A stretch of DNA of 64,000 nucleotides. Source: Bacteroidales bacterium. Its GTDB lineage: Bacteria; Bacteroidota; Bacteroidia; Bacteroidales; Muribaculaceae. A program made the translations under genes and the position numbers. A model generated the notes under the pieces. It was not told the DNA's origin. It did not search any database and saw nothing but the letters and a program-made list of their open reading frames with translations. The stretch is from contig QAMW01000044.1 in the NCBI GenBank assembly GCA_003150235.1, forward strand, positions 118,387 through 182,386, written 5' to 3'. Positions 1 to 8,802 of the stretch are shown one piece after another; within the stretch, counting starts at the first letter, position 1; each line of letters opens with the position of its first letter.

Positions 1-1
1 C

Positions 2-445
2 GGTATCACTTCCGCAAACTTCCGCCCTGCATATTCAGAGGAGGTGTTTTCTATCACTGAACTAAATGGATCCCGCTCATCTTCAACTGACAATGTATCG
101 GTACAACCGGGTTATATACCGGTATATTTCGCTTTTGACAACAACGGCTCTGTAGTGCCCGGCAGCAGTGCGGAAGTATATCTTCAACGAGAGGCGGTTG
201 ACTCTATGCTTGTAATACCTGTCTGTGCCCTTACCGAGCAACAGGGCAAGCTGTTCGCCTACGTGAAACTTGACGATCATGGCTATGAAAAGCGTAATGT
301 GACAATCGGAATGTCGAATGGCAAGAACGCCCAGCTCCTGTCGGGCATCAATGAAGGCGAGACGATTGTAACCGAAGGCGTGATATTCGTCAAACTTGCC
401 GAGACATCCAATGTAGTTCCTGAAGGTCACTCCCATAATCATTAA
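2..445 (+). CDS. Efflux RND periplasmic adaptor subunit, C-terminal part (5' end outside window)
   Basis: This is the last 147 codons of an adaptor (membrane fusion) protein that bridges an inner-membrane RND pump and an outer-membrane channel. The reading frame is open from base 2, so the gene begins before the window; the GTG at 44 is internal. The visible part has the beta-barrel and membrane-proximal pattern of the HlyD/CusB family (for example VIPVCALTEQQGK and GINEGETIVTEG). The extreme C terminus is His-rich (GHSHNH), which suits a metal-handling adaptor. The pump gene starts 3 bp after the stop codon, so the two are surely co-transcribed. The substrate metal cannot be read from this fragment. 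Confidence 0.88.
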   Translation, partial: GITSANFRPAYSEEVFSITELNGSRSSSTDNVSVQPGYIPVYFAFDNNGSVVPGSSAEVYLQREAVDSMLVIPVCALTEQQGKLFAYVKLDDHGYEKRNVTIGMSNGKNAQLLSGINEGETIVTEGVIFVKLAETSNVVPEGHSHNH

Positions 446-448
446 ACC

Positions 449-3400
449 ATGCTTAACCGAATTATCAAATTCTCGTTATCCAACCGTGTCTCGGTTGTGA
501 TATTGTCGGGGTTGCTACTGCTTGCCGGTTGCGCAGTGTTGCTGAAAATGGAAGTTGACATTTTCCCTGACCTGAATGCCCCTACCGTAGTAGTGATGAC
601 AGAAGCACCGGGACTCGCTCCCGAAGAAGTAGAAAAAGTGGTCACCTACCCTGTCGAGACCACTCTCAACGGTGCTACGGATGTGCGCCGGGTAAGATCC
701 TCCTCCGCCACCGGATTTTCAGTAGTATGGATTGAGTTTGATTGGGGAACAGACATCTACAAGGCTCGTCAGATTGTTTCTGAACGTCTCAATGAAGTGG
801 CTGAAAAGCTACCGGCAGGTGTTGGTACTCCCGTGATAGGTCCACAATCATCCATACTCGGAGAGATGCTTATTATCGGTCTTACCGCCGATTCCACATC
901 AATGACTGAATTACGTACTATCGCTGATCGCACTATCAGTCCGCATCTTCTTTCAATCGGAGGTGTATCACAAGTCTCGGTGCTTGGAGGCGATGTCAAG
1001 GAATATCAGATTCAGATGAATCCTGATAAAATGAAACACTTTGACATAACCCTTGACGAGGTGCTTGCCGCCACGGAATCCATCAACGACAATGCTTCCG
1101 GAGGTATCGTGTACGACTATGGAAATGAATATATTATAAAAGGAGATGTAAATACATCCTCAGTCGAGGAAATTGGCAATTCTGTTATAAGAAGTGATGA
1201 ACGTGGAATAGTCCTGCTCTCTGATATCGCCGATGTCGTAATCGGAGGAAAACTGCCTCTGACCGGTGCCGCTTCCTTAAAATGCAAGCCGGCTGTGCTT
1301 TTAACCGTGACGAAACAACCGTCGACCGGTACTATCGAACTCACTGAGACTATTGAGAATGAACTGGCAAAGATAAAGTCATCAATCCCTTCCGACATAA
1401 AAATTACAACTGATATTTTCCGTCAAAGTGATTTTATTGACAGTTCGATAAGCAATCTTCAGCAATCATTGTTTGAAGGTGCTCTATTTGTGATTGTCAT
1501 CTTGTTTTTCTTTCTGATGAATGTACGCACGACACTGATATCCCTTGTCGCGCTTCCAATGTCGATTATCGTCACGGTAATAGTGCTGAATCTTCTGGGA
1601 CTGAGCATCAACACAATGAGTCTTGGCGGTATCGCCATCGCCATAGGCTCGCTGGTCGATGATGCTATTGTCGATGTAGAGAATGTCTATAAACGGTTAC
1701 GGGAAAATTCATGTCTCCCAGAAGATGAACGCCGCTCCACCATATCAGTCGTCTTTGAGGCATCGAAAGAAGTGCGTATGCCCATATTTAATTCCTCGCT
1801 GATAATTATAGCCAGTTTCCTTCCGCTCTTTTTCCTTCGTGGTCTTGAAGGCAGGATGCTGATACCTCTGGGCATATCTTTTATTGTTGCTCTTGTGGCA
1901 TCGACCGTGGTGGCGTTGACTCTTACCCCTGTACTATGCAGCTATCTGTTGAAAAGTAATGAAGCCGATAAACTTGGTAAGGAATCGTGGGTTGCAAGAA
2001 ATTTAAAATCGTTATATCGTCGCGGACTCGACTTTACCTTCCTTCATAAAAAATCACTTCTTGCAAGTGTGTCAGCACTATTTGTAATCGCCATTTCTCT
2101 ATTTTTCACCTTAGGACGCAGTTTCCTCCCGGCATTCAATGAAGGTTCCTTTACAATCAATGTAAGTGCGCTTCCGGGTATTTCACTCGAAGAAAGCGAC
2201 CACATCGGCAGAATCGCTGAAGAGGCGATATTATCGGTGCCGGAAGTGCAGACTGTAGCGAGAAAGACAGGCCGTGCAGAACTGGATGAACATTCTTTGG
2301 GTGTAAACGTGTCGGAAATAGAGGCTCCTTACCGGCTTTCCGACCGCTCTCGGGAGGAAGTCGTCCGTGAGTTACGTGCCAAATTGTCGGAAATACCCGG
2401 TGTTAATATTGAAATCGGTCAGCCCATATCTCATCGTATCGATGCCATGCTTTCCGGTACTGAGGCACAGATTGCAATAAAGATTTTCGGTGACGATCTC
2501 CAGTCGCTGTATGCGGTCGGTTCGCAGATAAAGAAATATATATCTGATATTCCCGGTATAGTTGATGTCAATATCGAGCAGCAGGTAGGTCGTCCACAGC
2601 TTGACATACGCCCGCGCCGCGAGATGCTCGCCCGCTACGGCATCCCTGTTAACAAGTTCGTTGAGTTTATTAATGTGACGTTGGGGGGCAAAACCGTTTC
2701 GCAGGTTTATGAAGGCGGACTCCCTTATGATGTCACCCTGAGGGTCGATAATGACCACAGAGAGACATTGACTGCTATCTCGGAACTTATGATTGACAGC
2801 AATGTCGGTAAAATTCCGCTTGACAATGTGGCTGAAATCGTGTCAACCACCGGTCCCAATACGATTAATCGCGAAAATGTAAGCCGTCGTATCGTGGTCT
2901 CTGCAAATGTCGATGACCGCGATTTGAGAAGTGCGGTCAATGATATCCAACGTGCTGTCGAAGAAAATGTGAAGTTCCCCGAAGGATATTACATCAATTA
3001 CTCGGGACAGTTTGAAAGTGAAGCGGAGGCATCGCGTACTCTCGCTCTCACCTCTCTTGGTGCATTGATTATCATAATAATGCTTCTTTACTCTGAATTT
3101 CACGACATGAAGCAGACCTTGATAATACTTGTCAACATGCCCCTTGCCATGATTGGCGGTATTGTGATATTGCGACTTACTTCCGGAGAGATGAATATAC
3201 CGGCTATAATAGGTTTCATATCTTTGCTTGGAATTACGACCCGTAACGGAATGTTGCTCATTTCACGATACAATCACCTTGCACAGGAGCAGGTAGGACT
3301 TGCAGAGCGTATCCGCATCGGTTCGGTTGACAGGCTTCTCCCGATCATGATGACGGCACTCACTTCCGCTCTTGCTCTTATCCCTCTTGCACTCCGTGGC

Positions 3401-3538
3401 AACGAGCCTGGAAATGAGATACAATCGCCTATGGCCATAGTTATTTTAGGCGGTCTTATAACTTCTACACTTTTAAACATATTTGTTACCCCCGTGTTAT
3501 ATTATTTAACAAACAAGAAAAAAAGTGTAACTTTGTAA
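449..3538 (+). CDS. Heavy-metal efflux RND permease (CzcA/CusA family)
   Basis: A 1029-residue inner-membrane proton-driven pump, full length for the HME-RND family. An N-terminal helix (about residues 12-32) is followed by a large periplasmic loop, a central block of membrane helices (about 335-500), a second periplasmic loop and a C-terminal helix block (about 860-1025). The fourth-helix signature GSLVDDAIVDVENV, near residues 396-410, carries the acidic residues that mark metal exporters (proton relay) rather than drug exporters. The gene follows the adaptor by 3 bp and is followed after 25 bp by the channel gene, giving a complete tripartite operon. Family assignment is strong. Whether the substrate is Cu/Ag or Zn/Co/Cd is not decided by the sequence. 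Confidence 0.95.
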   Translation: MLNRIIKFSLSNRVSVVILSGLLLLAGCAVLLKMEVDIFPDLNAPTVVVMTEAPGLAPEEVEKVVTYPVETTLNGATDVRRVRSSSATGFSVVWIEFDWGTDIYKARQIVSERLNEVAEKLPAGVGTPVIGPQSSILGEMLIIGLTADSTSMTELRTIADRTISPHLLSIGGVSQVSVLGGDVKEYQIQMNPDKMKHFDITLDEVLAATESINDNASGGIVYDYGNEYIIKGDVNTSSVEEIGNSVIRSDERGIVLLSDIADVVIGGKLPLTGAASLKCKPAVLLTVTKQPSTGTIELTETIENELAKIKSSIPSDIKITTDIFRQSDFIDSSISNLQQSLFEGALFVIVILFFFLMNVRTTLISLVALPMSIIVTVIVLNLLGLSINTMSLGGIAIAIGSLVDDAIVDVENVYKRLRENSCLPEDERRSTISVVFEASKEVRMPIFNSSLIIIASFLPLFFLRGLEGRMLIPLGISFIVALVASTVVALTLTPVLCSYLLKSNEADKLGKESWVARNLKSLYRRGLDFTFLHKKSLLASVSALFVIAISLFFTLGRSFLPAFNEGSFTINVSALPGISLEESDHIGRIAEEAILSVPEVQTVARKTGRAELDEHSLGVNVSEIEAPYRLSDRSREEVVRELRAKLSEIPGVNIEIGQPISHRIDAMLSGTEAQIAIKIFGDDLQSLYAVGSQIKKYISDIPGIVDVNIEQQVGRPQLDIRPRREMLARYGIPVNKFVEFINVTLGGKTVSQVYEGGLPYDVTLRVDNDHRETLTAISELMIDSNVGKIPLDNVAEIVSTTGPNTINRENVSRRIVVSANVDDRDLRSAVNDIQRAVEENVKFPEGYYINYSGQFESEAEASRTLALTSLGALIIIIMLLYSEFHDMKQTLIILVNMPLAMIGGIVILRLTSGEMNIPAIIGFISLLGITTRNGMLLISRYNHLAQEQVGLAERIRIGSVDRLLPIMMTALTSALALIPLALRGNEPGNEIQSPMAIVILGGLITSTLLNIFVTPVLYYLTNKKKSVTL

Positions 3539-3563
3539 GTTGAACTCATAACAGAAATAACTC

Positions 3564-4757
3564 ATGCTGAAATCAGGTACAAGCCTTCTGTTTGTCACGT
3601 TAAGTGCATTCAATGTTGGCATCAATGCACAAAATTTCGACACGTTGCTTAATAAAGTGGTGAGCAATAATACCGAACTGATGTCATCGGTTGCAGCCGC
3701 CCATAGTGAATTACTTACTCTAAAGAGTGAAAACAATCTTCCCGACCCTGAGGTCGAGTTGGAGTATCAATGGGGGCGTCACGAAGTTGGTGACAAGTTC
3801 GATGTCAATGTGACACAAGGTTTTGACTGGCCGGGAGCATACGCTGCGCGGGGAAAAGCTAATAAATTTGCATCGGAGGCAATGGCTTATCTAAACAAAA
3901 GCAACTATCTCGACAAACGCCTGGAAATAAAGCAGACTCTTATTGATATCGTCAATGTCAAGAAAAATATGAATGTGGTAAGAAGCCGTCTCTCGCTGAT
4001 GGACAACATGATCGAGAAATACACTACGGGTGTACACAATGGCGAACTCACCATCCTTGACCTGCGCAAACTCAAAATAGAGAAAATACGGCTCGACGAG
4101 TCGATGACTTCTCTTGAATCAGAGTTTGCCTTACTCAAATCAACGCTTGAAGCGCAGAATGGCGGTAATGATTGCGATGACATTATTGCGGCAATCGACA
4201 ATTATCCCGACGATGCCATACTCCCGGCTGAGGAATATGAAAAAATCATCGAGGAAAATGACCCTGCAGTAAAGTATAGTTCGCTCATGATGCAGTCACA
4301 GACACAGAGAGTGAAGGCAGAGCGTCTCATGCGTTTGCCGGGGTTCACTCTCGGCTATCACCACAGCTGGGAAGATGGCGATGTATTTAACGGCTTGATT
4401 GTAGGAGTGACATTACCGGTATTCTCTACCCACAATAAAGTGCGCGCGGCAAAAGCTTTGCGCCGTTCACTGGAGTATGACGAAATGACCGTAGCCATCC
4501 AACGTCGTGCCACCGTGAAATCAGACCGCGAAAAAGCCCTTGCGCTCTATCGCCAGATGTCGGCTTACGAGTCGGCATTAAAGAATGACAATTCGGTCGA
4601 ATTGCTGAAAAAGTCACTTGAAGGCGGACAGATATCACTGCTTGACTATCTCGGGGAGATGGACTATTACATGCAGGCTGAGCGTGATTATCTTGACGTA
4701 CAATACCGTTACCATCAGACACTCGCCAATCTTAACAAATACAAAGCATTGGATTAG
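3564..4757 (+). CDS. TolC/CzcC-like outer-membrane efflux channel
   Basis: A 397-residue outer-membrane factor completing the metal efflux operon. It starts with a short signal peptide ending near the NVGINAQ segment. The rest is the two-fold repeated coiled-coil and beta-strand layout of the OEP family, with typical heptad-rich stretches (about residues 100-165 and 270-340) and LPDPEVELEYQWGR-type strands near the N terminus. It lies 25 bp after the pump gene, and the operon ends at a strong terminator at 4784-4820. The short length fits the CzcC-like branch. The partner metal is inferred from the pump only. Confidence 0.9.
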   Translation: MLKSGTSLLFVTLSAFNVGINAQNFDTLLNKVVSNNTELMSSVAAAHSELLTLKSENNLPDPEVELEYQWGRHEVGDKFDVNVTQGFDWPGAYAARGKANKFASEAMAYLNKSNYLDKRLEIKQTLIDIVNVKKNMNVVRSRLSLMDNMIEKYTTGVHNGELTILDLRKLKIEKIRLDESMTSLESEFALLKSTLEAQNGGNDCDDIIAAIDNYPDDAILPAEEYEKIIEENDPAVKYSSLMMQSQTQRVKAERLMRLPGFTLGYHHSWEDGDVFNGLIVGVTLPVFSTHNKVRAAKALRRSLEYDEMTVAIQRRATVKSDREKALALYRQMSAYESALKNDNSVELLKKSLEGGQISLLDYLGEMDYYMQAERDYLDVQYRYHQTLANLNKYKALD

Positions 4758-4783
4758 CAAGTGTTATAAACATTTAAAGCGTT

Positions 4784-4820
4784 GAAACGCCCTAAACTTT
4801 TACCGGTTTAGGGCGTTTTA
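4784..4820 (+). terminator. Intrinsic terminator of the RND operon
   Basis: A perfect 13-bp stem (AAACGCCCTAAAC at 4785-4797 against GTTTAGGGCGTTT at 4806-4818) has an 8-base loop. An outer TTGAAAC/GTTTCAA pair (4782-4788 and 4821-4827) could extend it. It lies 27 bp after the channel stop codon and before sodB. Confidence 0.85.
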
Positions 4821-4854
4821 GTTTCAAAACATACAAAAAAACATACTTTACAAT

Positions 4855-5451
4855 ATGGAAATCAACGTATACTCTCAGCCCAAATTACCCTATGCACCTG
4901 ATGCCCTGGCTCCTGCAATAAGTGCAGAAACAATAAGCTATCACTGGGGTAAACACGAAAAAGCTTATATAGATAATCTGAATAAGCTTATCCGAGACAC
5001 TGAATGGGAAGATACCCCTCTTGAAGAGATTATCCGTCAAGCTAACGGTCCGCTATTTAATAACGCATCGCAGGCATGGAACCATATTTTCTACTTCTTC
5101 TCCTTCAGTCCTGACGGAGGAGGCGAACCTCACGGTGATCTTGCTGACGCTATCAAGGAAGAGTTTGGCTCTTTTGATGAGTTCAAGAGGCTTTTTGTAG
5201 AAGCAGGCGTAGGTTTGTTCGGTTCAGGATGGGTTTGGCTTTCCCAGGACAAAGACGGAAAACTTTTTATCACCCAGGGACCAAACGCTGCAAACCCGTT
5301 GACACAGGGACTAACCCCGATATTGACATTCGATGTCTGGGAACACGCATATTATCTTGATTACCAAAATCGTCGTGCCGAAGCGCTTGACAAACTCTGG
5401 GACATCATAGACTGGGATGTCGTGGGAAGCAGGTATTCCAAAAAGATGTAA
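4855..5451 (+). CDS. sodB: Superoxide dismutase, Fe/Mn family
   Basis: A 198-residue cytoplasmic enzyme that converts superoxide to peroxide and oxygen. The four metal ligands are visible: His30 (in YHWGKHEKAY), His77 (in QAWNHIFYFF), Asp160 and His164 (in DVWEHAYYLDYQN). Gln73 in the FNNASQAWNH segment and the NAANPLTQG segment resemble the iron-type enzyme. Many Bacteroidales homologues accept Mn as well, so metal use is uncertain. The length is normal. It is a single-gene unit, with the RND terminator upstream and its own terminator at 5530. Confidence 0.95.
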   Translation: MEINVYSQPKLPYAPDALAPAISAETISYHWGKHEKAYIDNLNKLIRDTEWEDTPLEEIIRQANGPLFNNASQAWNHIFYFFSFSPDGGGEPHGDLADAIKEEFGSFDEFKRLFVEAGVGLFGSGWVWLSQDKDGKLFITQGPNAANPLTQGLTPILTFDVWEHAYYLDYQNRRAEALDKLWDIIDWDVVGSRYSKKM

Positions 5452-5529
5452 TCGTACTTTTTCTCATAAAAACATACTAACGCAAGAAACAGACTATAGC
5501 ACTTTTAAGCATAATGTGATGAATGAAGG

Positions 5530-5564
5530 TCGGAGGACTCGTGAGAGCCCTCCGATTTTTTTAT
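5530..5564 (+). terminator. Intrinsic terminator after sodB
   Basis: Stem TCGGAGG (5530-5536) pairs with CCTCCGA (5549-5555). An inner CTC/GAG pair closes a GTGA loop, and a run of seven T follows at once. Confidence 0.85.
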
Positions 5565-5630
5565 TGGCGTACATGACCTGTAAAACAATCCTTTGTCTTA
5601 TGTGTTTTTACTATAAAAATTCAGCTATTT

Positions 5631-6389
5631 ATGGATAATACCGTAACTCCGTCATCCACGCCTAAGTCATTGACACGACCGAAGCATTCAAATGTAAAAA
5701 GAAACATATTGCGTACATTGCATATCCTTGTGCTCATGTGCTCCATAGGTCTCATTGTGCTTATATCATACGATTGTTTCAGAAACATCTCGTTTCTCGC
5801 TAATGAGACATACATGAATATTCAGTTCTGGATATGTCTCTTTTTCATCTTCGATGTCATAGTAGAATTTTTCTTCGCCCCTAAAAAGTGGAAATATATC
5901 TGTTCTCACCTATTTTTCCTGATAGTCAGTATTCCGTATCTTAACATAATTTCATATTACGGTATTAATCTTTCACCGGAGATGCAATATCTGGTAAGGT
6001 TCATACCGATGATTCGCGCCGCCTATGTACTGACCATAGTACTTGGCGTATTAGCGACCGACAAAATCTCAAGTCTTTTCACTGCATATGTAGGCTTGCT
6101 CGTCGCCACGGTATATTTCGCCAGCCTTATGTTTTTCATCGAGGAGCACTACATCAATCCGGGTGTCACTACCTATTGGTCGGCACTATGGTGGTCATTT
6201 ATGGATGTTACTACTGTAGGATGTAATATAAATGCGATTACACCTACCGGAAAGGTGCTTGCCGTGATTCTGGCTGCCGAGGGACTCATACTGTTTCCGA
6301 TTTTTACGGTATATATCACCAATGCGTTGACCCGCAAGTCGGCGGAAAACACCCAATCGCCAAAAACATCCACGGCAAAAGCTGCATGA
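5631..6389 (+). CDS. Six-helix voltage-gated-type ion channel with atypical filter
   Basis: A 252-residue membrane protein with the S1-S6 plan of the voltage-gated ion channel superfamily. Hydrophobic helices lie near residues 26-46, 63-83, 88-108, 118-142, 145-170 and 207-233, with a pore helix and loop at about 180-203. The putative S4 carries only two arginines (VRFIPMIRAAY), so voltage sensing is doubtful. The pore loop reads DVTTVGCN (Asp192-Asn199) where K+ channels usually have TVGYGD, so Cys198 and Asn199 replace the Tyr-Gly pair. The call as a K+-channel-family pore is firm; the permeant ion is not. It is a single gene between sodB and an exported protein. Confidence 0.8.
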   Translation: MDNTVTPSSTPKSLTRPKHSNVKRNILRTLHILVLMCSIGLIVLISYDCFRNISFLANETYMNIQFWICLFFIFDVIVEFFFAPKKWKYICSHLFFLIVSIPYLNIISYYGINLSPEMQYLVRFIPMIRAAYVLTIVLGVLATDKISSLFTAYVGLLVATVYFASLMFFIEEHYINPGVTTYWSALWWSFMDVTTVGCNINAITPTGKVLAVILAAEGLILFPIFTVYITNALTRKSAENTQSPKTSTAKAA

Positions 6390-6441
6390 ATTGGTTAAAT
6401 GCGTTAACATCAGATTATTTCCGAATTTCACTTTTTTGGAC

Positions 6442-6449
6442 TATCTTTG
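6442..6449 (+). promoter_or_regulatory. Bacteroidetes -7 box (TATCTTTG)
   Basis: TATCTTTG matches the Bacteroidetes TAnnTTTG box and lies 19 bp before the start codon of the T9SS type B protein. No clear -33 TTTG was found. It supports the start at 6469, since a start at 6391 would lie upstream of the promoter. Confidence 0.6.
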
Positions 6450-6468
6450 TAGGTCAAAGCGACCTGTA

Positions 6469-7800
6469 ATGAAAAAGATATTCACTTCTACCGCACTACT
6501 CGCATTTAGTATAAATGCCTTTTCTCAAATGAATTTTTCCGGCAATCTCCTTCCGGTAATTACAGAGCCGGCTGCAGTGTCAACCGGCCTTGATGCCATA
6601 TATGTGGTCAACGACATGAACGGTGTAAGCGCAAGCTACCGGTCAGCTGCAGGCAACCGCGTAAAATGGTATCGTTTCAGCAATCTCGGAGGCGGTTATG
6701 CCGAGGAGCTCACCGAGGTCAGTCAGAGCGGAGATATCTCCACATTGCAGTCGCTGCGGGGCGACATGGGCTATATCATTGAAGACGGAAACGATCGACA
6801 TTTTTATTGGGTGGTCGATTATAGCGCCCATCGTCTGCGCCTTGGCAGTCTCGCCATAAGTCCGGAAAGTGATTGTGCGACAGTTATCCTCGTTTTTGAC
6901 GGAAGTGCTGATGCAATACGCTATTACACGATTAACGGTCAGATGCAGGAGTTGAGCCGTGGATTGAAGCTGGGTTACAGCACACTGAGATATGACGAGG
7001 ATTCCGACATCTATGTATTCGCCGACCTCACTGATGAACTTGCCCATGCTTCTTCGCAGATAAGGGTGACTGCCCCGTTATGCAACACGGACTTTATGCT
7101 TTCTGGCGACAGGTTTATGGAGACATGGGGTACTCCCGAATCCATCACATCCTCCTATTATGAGGCAAAGGCAGTCGAAGCCCACACTACCGCCCAACAA
7201 GTTGAGCGTGATAATGACAATGAACAGAAAGGCGAAGTAAACGGACTCGGAGGCTCCGCTCCCGCAGAAATTGACTTTCATGCTGTCACTACCGATGCCG
7301 CAATCTTCAAGGAATGGCAGATTGCCGGTGATCCGGAATTTGACTTTATCGATTATCGTAGCAATGAGCAGGACATGAACTATGTGTTCAATAAAGAAGG
7401 CATGTTTTATGTAAGGTTCATGGCAAGCAACGCTGCGGGTGACTGCGACTACTATTCTCCCGTCTACGAAGTATCCATCGGTGATTCCGATATAAAATGC
7501 CCGAATGCCTTTTCTCCCGGTTCGAGTGAAGGAGTCAATGATATCTGGAAGGTAAGTTACAAGTCAATTATCAATTTTGAATGTCACATATTCAACCGTT
7601 GGGGTGTACAGGTATCTCATTTTACCGATCCGTCACAAGGATGGGACGGGAAATATAAAGGCAAGCTTGTGCCTGCCGGAGTTTATTATTACGTGATTAA
7701 AGCGACCGGCGCAGATGGTAAAGAATATAATCTGCGGGGTGACATCAATATTATAAATTACAAACAGAATTTATCGGGCACAGGCAATGTTACCGAATAA
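6469..7800 (+). CDS. Exported protein with T9SS type B (gliding-type) C-terminal sorting domain
   Basis: A 443-residue protein. The start at 6469 is chosen because it opens with a signal peptide (MKKIFTSTALLAFSINAFSQ) and follows a promoter box. The middle is beta-rich, with a PKD-like stretch around residues 280-345 (FYVRFMASNAAGDCDYYSPV). The last ~90 residues match the gliding-motility-associated CHU_C/TIGR04131 pattern: CPNAFSPGSSEGVNDIWKV, FNRWGVQV, WDGKYKGKLVPAGVYYYVIKA. Such domains direct export by the type IX system and attachment to, or release from, the surface. What the mature part binds is unknown. The lytic transglycosylase gene follows 18 bp later. Confidence 0.82.
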   Translation: MKKIFTSTALLAFSINAFSQMNFSGNLLPVITEPAAVSTGLDAIYVVNDMNGVSASYRSAAGNRVKWYRFSNLGGGYAEELTEVSQSGDISTLQSLRGDMGYIIEDGNDRHFYWVVDYSAHRLRLGSLAISPESDCATVILVFDGSADAIRYYTINGQMQELSRGLKLGYSTLRYDEDSDIYVFADLTDELAHASSQIRVTAPLCNTDFMLSGDRFMETWGTPESITSSYYEAKAVEAHTTAQQVERDNDNEQKGEVNGLGGSAPAEIDFHAVTTDAAIFKEWQIAGDPEFDFIDYRSNEQDMNYVFNKEGMFYVRFMASNAAGDCDYYSPVYEVSIGDSDIKCPNAFSPGSSEGVNDIWKVSYKSIINFECHIFNRWGVQVSHFTDPSQGWDGKYKGKLVPAGVYYYVIKATGADGKEYNLRGDINIINYKQNLSGTGNVTE

Positions 7801-7818
7801 TAATTAAATTTAGAAATT

Positions 7819-8781
7819 ATGGTATATATCAGAAATATAGCAAAAATCTGTGTGGTCGCCATTGCCGGCGTCACTTTTATATGGATGTCTGCCGACATGA
7901 CGGCACAGCAGCGTTCAAGCACGGTGTTTTCATCGATTGAGAACCCTGTGATTCCCAAATCAATGACTTTCGCGGGAAAAACGATTGATTTCGACCGCGT
8001 CGACATGTTTGAGCGTCTTGACCGGGAACTTACCTCAATGGCATATACCCATGGCAATACCCTGTTGGTACTTAAACGCGCCAACAAGTATTTCCCCGAA
8101 CTACTCCCGATTCTGAAAAAAAACGGTGTGCCCGAAGACATGATATACCTTGCATGTATAGAAAGCACCTTGAATCCGAGAGCATATTCCGGAGCGAAAG
8201 CAGCCGGCTTGTGGCAGTTCATACCTTCCACCGCAAAGCAATATGGACTTGAGGTGAATGAATATGTCGATGAACGCTACAATACTGTAAAAGCCACAGA
8301 AGCCGCATGTCGCTATCTGAAGACGGCGTATGGGAAATATGGAAATTGGGAATCTGTTGCAGCTTCCTATAACGGCGGCATGGGTAGAATCTCAAAAGAA
8401 ATCGAAGCACAAGGCGAGCCTTCGGCATACAATCTATATCTTGTCGATGAGACCGCACGTTATATCTACCGGCTGCTTGCAATGAAACTCATCATGGAAA
8501 CCCCGGCAAAATATGGTTATCACCTGAAGTCCGACCAACTTTATCAGCCGGTCAGGACTCGTGAGGTAACAGTTGATTATTCCGTAGAAGACTGGGCGCA
8601 ATGGGCAAAAAAACAAGGCGTCAGCTACATGCAACTCCGTGATTTCAACCCTTGGATAAGGGCGAAATCATTGCCTAACAAGACTGCGAAGGCTTACACC
8701 GTGTTGCTCCCCGAAAAAAGCGATTTGAACCGTTCAACCCAACAAAGGAAGACGTATCGTGACGCGTGGGTGGTCGATTAA
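7819..8781 (+). CDS. Lytic transglycosylase (SLT/MltD-like domain)
   Basis: A 320-residue envelope enzyme expected to cleave peptidoglycan glycan strands. An N-terminal membrane or signal segment (about residues 5-25) is followed by an SLT domain at about 100-215. The catalytic Glu115 sits in ACIESTLNP, followed by the family motifs SGAKAAGLWQF, TVKATEAACRYL and ASYNGGMGRI. The C-terminal part (about 245-320) is a short basic extension; no full LysM repeat is evident. It follows the T9SS cargo gene by 18 bp, so co-transcription is likely, though a functional link is not shown. Confidence 0.88.
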   Translation: MVYIRNIAKICVVAIAGVTFIWMSADMTAQQRSSTVFSSIENPVIPKSMTFAGKTIDFDRVDMFERLDRELTSMAYTHGNTLLVLKRANKYFPELLPILKKNGVPEDMIYLACIESTLNPRAYSGAKAAGLWQFIPSTAKQYGLEVNEYVDERYNTVKATEAACRYLKTAYGKYGNWESVAASYNGGMGRISKEIEAQGEPSAYNLYLVDETARYIYRLLAMKLIMETPAKYGYHLKSDQLYQPVRTREVTVDYSVEDWAQWAKKQGVSYMQLRDFNPWIRAKSLPNKTAKAYTVLLPEKSDLNRSTQQRKTYRDAWVVD

Positions 8782-8802
8782 CACTGATGAATATTGATAA
8801 AT

